DNA of 64,000 bases from Pyrenochaeta sp. MPI-SDFR-AT-0127 (Eukaryota; Ascomycota; Dothideomycetes; Pleosporales; Cucurbitariaceae): contig JAGTJM010000025.1 in assembly GCA_020747015.1 (NCBI GenBank), positions 186,001-250,000 on the forward strand, given 5' to 3'. Shown here piece after piece: positions 56,815 to 64,000 of the stretch. Made by a program: the position numbers and the translations under genes. Numbering within the stretch: the first letter of the stretch is position 1; each line of letters begins with the position of its first letter. A model generated the notes under the pieces. That model worked only from the letters and a program-made list of their open reading frames with translations, had not been told where the DNA came from and ran no database searches.

Positions 56815-58377
56815 CTAGTCCATAACATCATCCCTCAATGCGAAAAGCCCCTTCAAAACATCGTCCGTCTTTGCCCCAATGGCGTTGTGATACATGGAGT
56901 TTGTAACAAACGGTTTACACCCCTTGATCGTCCCCGCTGTCTCCATGCTCAGATCGTAGTCCACGTACATGTCGTCAAGGTACACGGCCGCATATACTGG
57001 GACCTCATTCTTTCTCAATTGGTCCTCATCATATAGCTTGGGCCAGTCCTTCTCTTCGGCAAGTGCATGGCCAACGGCTTTGAGTTTTGCAAGCTCGGGA
57101 TAGCATTCGAACATAAATGGATAGATCATCTCACCCGTGAAGAACACTGGCTTGCCTTCCTCAGCATTTCTCAGTGAGAATTCGGGGAACTTCTTCAACA
57201 GCCGTTCCGCAGTCCAGTTCGAAGCCTCGCCCTGACAGTACAACGGCTCATGCAAGAGTGCATAGATGACGTTTGTATCCCAGCTCTGTGCTTGCTCCAG
57301 TTCCAACACCGTCGGTCTTGTCAAGTGCCCGAATTGACTGAGATCCGTGTCAGCGCGGAGAACTATGTTGTGGACATCATCGAAGCCTCCATGCTTCCCA
57401 AAATAAATGCCAAGCTGGAGAAAACGGCGTGCGGATAGGTAGCCTTCGCCGCCTTGTACGCGGACAGTTGTGTCACCAAATCTACCAAGGAGCTTAATGA
57501 TGCGGTGCACGCGGGCAATGTCCTCGGGATATTTGGCATAGTACGCTTCGTTGCGTTGCTTGACTCGCGCATAGAGGCGCGTGTACACTTCTTCCGCATT
57601 ACTTCGTAGCGGCGGCAGGCCACCGAAGAGGAATGCTTCTTTCACACCTTCAGGATAAAAAGACAAATAAGTGGCAGAACAGAACCCCCCAAAGCTTTGA
57701 CCTATGATACTCCACTTCTTCTTGTCCTCAGGATAATCTGCTGTAAGAGCTTTGCGGATGGCCTCGCAGTCTTTGACGATGCTATCTGCCCGAAAAGATT
57801 TCATGTATTCTGCTTGCACCTTCTCGTCACCACGGAGCTGGAGACTAGATTGGCTGATGGCGGTAGAGAGACCGGTGCCCCGCTGATCCAACATCAGGAC
57901 CTGGTACCCTTTGTCGAGAATGGTCTGAGTCCAAGATACACTCTGTGGACTACGGCATTCGAAGCCAGGCCCACCTTGAAGATAGACAAGCCATGGTAGT
58001 TGAGTCTTCTTTGGGTCCTGGTGAGATGTTGAGTTATAGTCGGCGGGTTTGTCGGCCTTGAGTGCGGAGCGAGCGAAGAGTTGGATGGTTCCAGAGGAGG
58101 GGTTGGCTTGATTAAGAGTATGAAGTTAGCGACCTCTTGCCGGCATTTTAAGCTCCAGAGATACAAGCGAGGATTCGGTTAACTCTCAGCTCGATATGAG
58201 TGTCGCAAGTCACATACAATAGTCACGAGGGACTTCGAAGAAGTGCTCTGTTATTCTGAGCTTTCCTATGTATGATTCAGCTTATACAATTTATGGCGAG
58301 ATTACAATCTTACCAGGCACTAGGTGAGATCTCTGCTCGAGGATCTTTGCAGCCTGTATCATTTTGGTAAACGACAT
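56815..58377 (-). CDS. Prolyl aminopeptidase (proline iminopeptidase), S33 alpha/beta hydrolase
   Basis: Three exons, 58377-58314, 58265-58218 and 58106-56815, in consistent phase, give 467 residues. The junctions restore KLRITEHFFEVPRDY and NPSSGTIQLFARSAL, typical of the N-terminus of the family. The oxyanion-hole motif is LQGGPGFEC, followed by LMLDQRGTGLS. The nucleophile elbow is IIGQSFGG (Ser175) and the late His is in SMYHNAIG. The enzyme removes N-terminal proline from peptides. The cap region is long, as in eukaryotic S33 forms. The start ATG at 58377 gives a short N-terminus; the frame is open upstream to an ATG at 58524, which would add 49 residues lacking similarity. Intron 2 is 111 bases. 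Confidence 0.9.
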
Positions 58378-58749
58378 GGCTTTGGTGAATCTCAAAAAGC
58401 CATGCCGAGAGTTACATTGTGGGGCGTTATCGATAAGATGGGAATACTCCGAAGCGCCTGCTCCGAAAGATTTATGTGACTGCATCATACGCACATAGTT
58501 TTGCTCATGCTTAGTATACACCAAATCTCACATTATCAATTAATTTGTTGCAGAGAGTCAATATAGTCGCACTCTCTTCCTTCAGTATCACAGGTGTGAA
58601 GGACGTTGAAGTCGCATCTTTGAAGTTGAAATTTTCTATCAACTGAGGGGCAAATCAAGCTGGGGCTTCAGAACGACCACCTTCAAAGGTGATCAACGGT
58701 CTGGAAAGACGCTGAAAATTGTGATAGTGCACCTGGACATTGCGTAAAT
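58378..58749. promoter_or_regulatory. Divergent promoter region, prolyl aminopeptidase and kelch gene
   Basis: 372 bases lie between divergent starts, holding both promoters. If the aminopeptidase starts at 58524 the gap shrinks to 225 bases. Confidence 0.45.
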
Positions 58750-60807
58750 ATGGCCAAGGACAAAAAGAAGGCAACAGTAGGCGGTAAGGCCGCTGCCAAA
58801 GCAGCAAAGGCAGCAAAGCAAGAGAAGAAAGCAGGCAAGAAGGACAAAAAGGTGGCATCGAAGACCCAAGAGCTGGACTCAGACGCTGAGGAAGTAGATC
58901 TTGATGCCGTTTTGGCACAATACGCAAAGGAGCAGGAGCAGTATCATGCGATCACAGAAATAGCTAGCGACCCGCCATCAGCCCGTACCTCTAGCACCAT
59001 CATCGCAAGTCCGGCGAACGAGAACGAGTTGTTCTTATTTGGCGGAGAATACTTCAACGGCGCGACTGCGAAGTTTTTCAACGACCTGTTAGTGTACAAC
59101 GTTAAGCAGGACTCGTGGAAAAAAGTAACCAGTCCGAACTCGCCATTACCACGATCTGGCCACGCATGGTGTAGGGCTGCAAACACGAAAGAGATATATC
59201 TGTTTGGTGGCGAGTTCAGCTCTCCGAAACAGGGGACATTCTACCATTACAATGATTTTTGGAAGTTAGATCCCACGAACAGAGAATGGACGCGCGTAGA
59301 AGGGAAGAGCAAGACAGCAGCTCCACCAGCACGGAGTGGACATCGTATGGTGAGCTTCAAGCAGTATATCATCCTTTTTGGGGGGTTTCAAGACACATCG
59401 GCAACTACAAAGTACCTAAATGATCTATGGATCTATGACTGCGTAAATTTCGCGTGGCACACGCCAAAGCTCCAGGCTGCTCGCGCAGTCCCCGATGCAC
59501 GTTCCAGTTTTACACTACTGCCACACGAACAGGGCGCTGTAATCTACGGTGGATATTCTCGCGTGAAGGCTGCCGCTGGTGGAAAGCAACAACAGCAAGG
59601 CAAGGGCAAGAAAGGTGGAAGTGGCGGTCCAGCTTCCCGTATGGTGCTCAAGCCCAAGGTCCACGATGATACTTGGTTCTTGCGTATTACGCCTCCACCT
59701 GCTGACCAAAGTACGACAGTGCTGCCAACGGTATCGTGGGAGAAGCGTAAGAAGCCCGCAAACGCACCGAATCCGCCCCGTGCAGGTGCCACCATGGCTT
59801 ACCACAAGGGCCGAGGTGTGCTTTTTGGAGGTGTGCACGATGTAGAAGAGAGCGAAGAAGGAATTGATTCAGAGTTCTTCAATCAGTTATTTGTCTGGAA
59901 TGTCGAGCGAAACCGGTATATGCCGCTGTCTCTACGTCGGCCAAAAGCCAATGCCAACAAAAAGGCTGCACAGCAAGCGAACATCAACCGACGAGATCGC
60001 GGAAAGGCTGCCGAGGAAGAACTTCTAGCTAATCTCAAGGCTCTTGAGATGAAGGCTGGAGTTGACGTGACACCAGACTCGGACGACGAAAACGAAAAAG
60101 CAAAAGAAGTAGAGGAAGAGGAGGTGGAGCGCGCTGAAAAGCCACGCATCTTCGAATATCCACACCCACGCTTCAATGCCGCGCTCACCGTGCAAGCTGA
60201 CACTCTCTACATCTATGGAGGAACATTCGAGAAGGGCGATCGTGAATTCACATTCGACGAGATGTGGTCCATCAATCTCAACCATCTGGACGGCGTGACC
60301 GAAATCTTCAAGCGCGAGCTAGAAGACTGGCAAGGCAGTGAAGACGAAGCTGACTCGGACGAAGAAGACGAAGACGACTCTGAAGATGAGGAAGAGGAAG
60401 AAGATGACAAGAGCACTCTGGCTTCACCAACTTCGACAGCTCCCACGAGCGTTACAGACTCACCTCGTGCCCTACCAGCCGAAGAAGATCTGGGCAACCA
60501 AGAAGAAATTTCTGCGCTTACGGACACGCTTCCTCATCCGCGGCCCTTCGAATCGCTGCGCGACTTCTATGCACGCACTTCAGAGCAGTGGCAGAATCTT
60601 ATCATAGAGGAGCTTACTCAAGGTTCCAAAGGAAATGAGAAGAGCCCGAAAGAGATCAAGAAGATGGGATTTGAACGCGCGGAAGAGAAGTGGTGGGACT
60701 GTAGAGAAGAGATCCGGGCTTTGGAAGATGAGCAGGAGGCTGCAGGTATTGGCGAAGTGGTTAGTTTGGCGGACAAAGAGGGAACAGGGGCGGGAAGGAG
60801 AAGATAA
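58750..60807 (+). CDS. Kelch-repeat protein, KEL3/KLHDC4 type
   Basis: A single exon of 685 residues. The N-terminus is Lys/Ala-rich (AKAAKAAKQEKKAGKKDKK), then LDAVLAQYAKEQEQY, characteristic of yeast Kel3 and human KLHDC4. Kelch blades follow with repeated LFLFGGEYF, YLFGGEFSS, IILFGGFQD, AVIYGGYSR, VLFGGVHDV and LYIYGGTFE motifs, so about six blades are visible (about 95-510). A Gly/Gln/Lys insertion (about 275-300) interrupts the propeller. The C-terminal part is strongly acidic (DSDEEDEDDSEDEEEEEDD), followed by a conserved helical end (PFESLRDFYARTSEQWQNL). The function is poorly known; the yeast protein is cytoplasmic. It is divergent from the aminopeptidase gene and convergent with the helicase gene (119 bases between stops). 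Confidence 0.9.
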   Translation: MAKDKKKATVGGKAAAKAAKAAKQEKKAGKKDKKVASKTQELDSDAEEVDLDAVLAQYAKEQEQYHAITEIASDPPSARTSSTIIASPANENELFLFGGEYFNGATAKFFNDLLVYNVKQDSWKKVTSPNSPLPRSGHAWCRAANTKEIYLFGGEFSSPKQGTFYHYNDFWKLDPTNREWTRVEGKSKTAAPPARSGHRMVSFKQYIILFGGFQDTSATTKYLNDLWIYDCVNFAWHTPKLQAARAVPDARSSFTLLPHEQGAVIYGGYSRVKAAAGGKQQQQGKGKKGGSGGPASRMVLKPKVHDDTWFLRITPPPADQSTTVLPTVSWEKRKKPANAPNPPRAGATMAYHKGRGVLFGGVHDVEESEEGIDSEFFNQLFVWNVERNRYMPLSLRRPKANANKKAAQQANINRRDRGKAAEEELLANLKALEMKAGVDVTPDSDDENEKAKEVEEEEVERAEKPRIFEYPHPRFNAALTVQADTLYIYGGTFEKGDREFTFDEMWSINLNHLDGVTEIFKRELEDWQGSEDEADSDEEDEDDSEDEEEEEDDKSTLASPTSTAPTSVTDSPRALPAEEDLGNQEEISALTDTLPHPRPFESLRDFYARTSEQWQNLIIEELTQGSKGNEKSPKEIKKMGFERAEEKWWDCREEIRALEDEQEAAGIGEVVSLADKEGTGAGRRR

Positions 60808-60926
60808 GAAGTGTCATTAAAAATAGGCTTCTTGGACCATGAAGGTGAAGATTGGAATATGTACTTCGACTCGTACTCCAGGCACTAAATATTAGGCTCC
60901 GAGCTTATGTACCGCGTCTATCGCTG

Positions 60927-63522
60927 CTACATGATGGCTGCAACCACCTGTGATACCCAATCCAGCTGCACGGCACTGACACCTCGCGCCCATGCTTTGC
61001 CAGTGAAAACAAACTCATTGAACACTATCGCCTCAACCTTACGCCCGAAAAGAACCGAGCTAGGGTGGATGGCAACTGTCTGATTACCCATCAGCGTCTT
61101 ATAACTACCGTCCGGCATCATACGCGCAGTATTGGAAATGAAGCCACGCAACATGCAAGCCAGTATCGCCTCGCTTCTAGCCTCGGACGGTGCTGAATCA
61201 GACTGGGTGTCGTCCTTCGACAACAACTTGAGCTGAATGCATTGCTGTTGCAGTTGCTTCCTGATGTTCATGACGTTCTGCATCGCACGGTGGGAAACAA
61301 AATGTTTCTCGCACCAGACTTTGCGATCCGTCCGATCTTCAGCATATCGCTGGACTGTGACGAGCAGCGTCAGGTGGTCGCCCTCTCGACGGTAGAGTTC
61401 ACGCCTTGCCTCTTCCGCCTCCTCCTTGCGCTCTTCTGTGACAAGATTTAGAAAGACATTCTCAACGCTGAGCGCTGATATGATATCAATGACGTCTAAT
61501 AAGCAGTCGCGCTCAGGTTTCGCTGCTTCGACCAGCACTCTGCCAAGCGTGGGCGTAAGCGGGAATTTGGCAATCCTGAGTCCTTGTTCATTAATTGCAC
61601 CAGACTCTGATAGTGCCTGTAGGTGCAAGAGTTGGAGTAGTGCTTTTTCCAGGGCCTCGCGTGGTGGCCGATCAAGGAAGGGAAAGTTGAGGACATCGTC
61701 AACGCCGCGGGCTTTCATCGTCAATATTGCTTGACTGAGGTCACAACGTAGTATCTCAGGTATTGTTCGCTCTTCCATAGCTTTATAGCCGTCTTCAGTA
61801 TATAGCCGGTAGCACTGGCCTGGTGCTTCACGACCGGCTCGTCCTTTGCGCTGTATGGCTGCTGACCTTGAGATGGGCTTGACGAGGAGTGACTCAAGGC
61901 CTAGGCGGTTACGGAATTGCTTGATTTTGGATTTACCGCAGTCGACCACAAACCGTACGCCAGGCACGGTGACCGAAGTTTCAGCGATGTTGGTCGCAAG
62001 TATCACCTTACGGGTGCGAAAGGGTGTTGGCTGGAATATACGCTGTTGCGCATGTTGAGGTAGTGCTGCAAACAGTGGGAGCGTAAGAAGCTGTATGCAT
62101 GGTTAGCGTTCATGTCTACAGTGTCACGCAGTTTGTGTTTCCGGGTCAGAGGTGTTGAATGATCCACGTATTGTACGCCTGGCGGATGCTTCAGGTCCAC
62201 GTGTTGCTCGATCACACCTCTTAAGGCATACTCAAAATTTTGCTTACCTTTGGGACGTCTTTGTCCATGCCCTCCGCATAATCGTTCACAAGCTTTTCTA
62301 GTCCCTCAATGGTGTCTTGACCAGTCAGAAACACCAAGATATCCCCTGGGAGCGGCTCCCTATAGTGTATTTGGAAGATGATCTTCAATGCGGACTCGAC
62401 CCAATCTTGTGTAGGTTGAGGTAAATATATGGTTTTGACCGGATATTGTCGGCCTTCCACAAAACAAGTTGCTACATTGCTTATCGGCTGCTCGTACGGG
62501 TTGTCGTCAGGTTGATCCTGTTTTACAGAAGGTTGGACATCTTCAAAGAATTTTACGAGGCTATCCACGTCGGCAGTGGCACTCATTACTATCACCTTGA
62601 GAGGGTGTTCTCGCTTATTATTACCTCCTCTTGAGACACCAGTCACCAAACTTTGCAAAAAGCCGAGGATCAGGTCCACATTGACACTTCTTTCGTGAAC
62701 CTCATCGACTACAACCGCACTATACTGTGACATGATGGGGTCTCTGAGCATCTCCTGAAGCAACATACCCTCTGTGAGGAACTTGATCTTCGTATTCGGG
62801 CCGGTAGCGTTGTCAAAACGCACACTGTAGCCCACCTTTGCGGCTGGGCTTTGGCTTCCCATGAAACTGCCCATCTCATCTGCAACACGCCGCGCCAAAG
62901 ATATCGCTGCTACTCTTCGCGGCTGTGTGATTGCAATGCACTTCTTACACCATGGTTCGCTGGCCAGAAATTGTGGCACTTGCGTGGACTTTCCAGACCC
63001 CGTTTCTCCAGTGAGTACGAGGATGTTGTTTTTCCGCAGTGCTGCCCTAATTGAGTCCGCCTGTGGCCAAATGGGGAGGGCTTTCCGGATAGGAAGCAAC
63101 TCATCACGTTTTCTCAGAAGGTGAGGTGGCACATTTTGGCTTTTTTGAGACTCTTGGTAGTTACCAGGCGTTCCCTTGCTCGGTCGGCCAGTTTGACGTG
63201 ATTTGGCGCTAGAGCTCGAGACGCGCGGTGAAGATGTTGATTTCTGACGCTTCTGATCCCGTTCTTGTTGCCCCTTCAAAGGCTCAAGACTAGGCTTTAG
63301 CAGTTTGGGAAGAATTTGGGGGCTCTTTGCTTTCGGTGTAGTCGACTCTCCATCGTTTTTCGAGTGCTCAAGCGTTTCTCGCGGGCCGTCATCCTTCCCT
63401 TCTCTTTCACTAGTGCGCGGGGTGGCTCTCTTCCTCTTCTTTCCCTTGGTTAACTGAGATGCCTGTCTGTCTTCTGATCGCGCCTGGGGCTCGCCATCCT
63501 TCTCCTTCGACATTTTGGTCAT
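60927..63522 (-). CDS. DHR2: DEAH-box RNA helicase, Dhr2 type
   Basis: Two exons, 63522-62248 and 62090-60927, joined over a 157-base intron (GTAAGC...TACAG, phase 0), give 812 residues. The N-terminal 130 residues are charged and low in complexity. Helicase motifs in order: I GETGSGKST (172-180), II DEVH (273-276), III SAT (314-316), then in exon 2 ILATNIAETSVT (V) and QRKGRAGR (VI), followed by the HA2/OB C-terminal regions. The DEVH form and size fit yeast Dhr2 (735 residues), a nucleolar helicase acting in 18S rRNA maturation; a Prp43-like paralogue is less likely because of the N-terminus. The start could be the fourth codon (MSKEKDG). The intron sits after DVPK, before LLTLPLFAALP, and is about three times the usual length here. 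Confidence 0.85.
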
Positions 63523-64000
63523 AAAGTAGTTGCTCGTGACGGTGCAAACGCGGCGCGGACTTTTTTCGTGATGCTTCGAAAATGTTATCGATAAGGCCGC
63601 ACTAGCCAGAAGGGGACAAGCCCAATTCTGGCCCTGCAGTCAGCCCTCGCCTCCACACCCCCACACCAGCTCAGTCAAGGTTCTCCTCATGTTGATCATA
63701 ATGAAGCTCACTTGCGCGTTCTTTCCGGTATCCTCGGAACCCATTGACCCGGTGCCATAGGCGGTGCTTGCCGATCTTTGACCCCGCTGAGTGTAAACGC
63801 ATACTAAACGGTCATCAACCGGCAATTTACCCTGTGATGTAACGTGCCGATGCAATAATCAGAACCAAGAATAGTCCCCAAGAGAGCTCAGTCAAAATGA
63901 ACCTTGTCCCCATGGGTGCGGTATCATAAACCCACCATGCTATCACTACGGTCATTGGGCAGCACTCTGATTCTTCTCGTCATTGCATCGTCGTTTGTCA
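63523..64000. other. Upstream region of the helicase gene to the right edge
   Basis: 478 bases hold the promoter and leader of the DHR2-type gene. A short minus-strand frame (63640-63855) and ATGs near the edge show no recognised content. A neighbouring gene could begin just outside the window. Confidence 0.45.

Noticed and set aside
62091..62247. C/D-box snoRNA in the DHR2 intron
   Set aside because: Only weak partial C and D words; no terminal stem was found by eye.
1..64000. CRISPR arrays, bacterial operons, rRNA genes
   Set aside because: The sequence is eukaryotic, with spliceosomal introns; no direct-repeat array or rRNA segment was seen.

Overview
This window is nuclear DNA of a filamentous ascomycete (Pezizomycotina, probably Dothideomycetes; the class is an inference). 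Support comes from many short GT-AG introns, mostly 45-60 bases, often with CTAAC/CTGAC-like branch sites. It also comes from ascomycete-type gene content: a Con7-like C2H2 factor, LaeA-like methyltransferase, fungal-length Nup37 and APC1, MICOS and mitochondrial octapeptidyl peptidase genes. Exon boundaries were worked out by hand from reading-frame continuity and splice signals; there is no transcript evidence.

Layout. 1-564 (-): 5' part of a GTPBP-like GTPase gene cut by the left edge. 565-5790: gene-poor. 5791-7233 (-): Con7-like zinc-finger factor, with 2.8 kb of gene-free DNA upstream. 10071-12162 (-): cystathionine gamma-synthase, divergent from 12560-13500 (+), a HAUS1-like augmin subunit. 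13.5-22 kb: a repeat graveyard with a superfamily-1 helicase relic, a Ty3/gypsy integrase relic and decayed DNA.

22.1-34.3 kb is a dense housekeeping block: Nup37 (-) and APC1 (+) share a 331-base divergent promoter, and mitochondrial OCT1 (-) and a MICOS subunit (+) share a 180-base one. 36.2-37.8 kb: methyltransferase with nine exons. 38.9-41.75 kb (-): GPI1, preceded only 20 bases upstream by a tiny membrane-protein gene. 42.4-44.4 kb (+): FG/CCCH nucleoporin NUP42.

44.4-53.5 kb is the most accessory-looking part. It holds a frameshifted and truncated SRPK-type kinase relic, a divergent Hsp70-like ATPase, a coiled-coil protein of unknown function and a PD-(D/E)XK nuclease-like protein. 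None of these is a recognisable housekeeping gene, and the group could be a fast-evolving module of unknown role.

53.6-63.5 kb returns to ordinary genes: pyroglutamyl peptidase, a salicylate-hydroxylase-like flavin monooxygenase, prolyl aminopeptidase, a KEL3/KLHDC4-type kelch protein and a DHR2-type DEAH RNA helicase. Themes shared by the conserved genes are nuclear pore and mitosis (NUP37, NUP42, APC1, HAUS1), mitochondrial inner membrane and matrix (OCT1, MICOS), GPI-anchor synthesis (GPI1) and ribosome biogenesis (DHR2).
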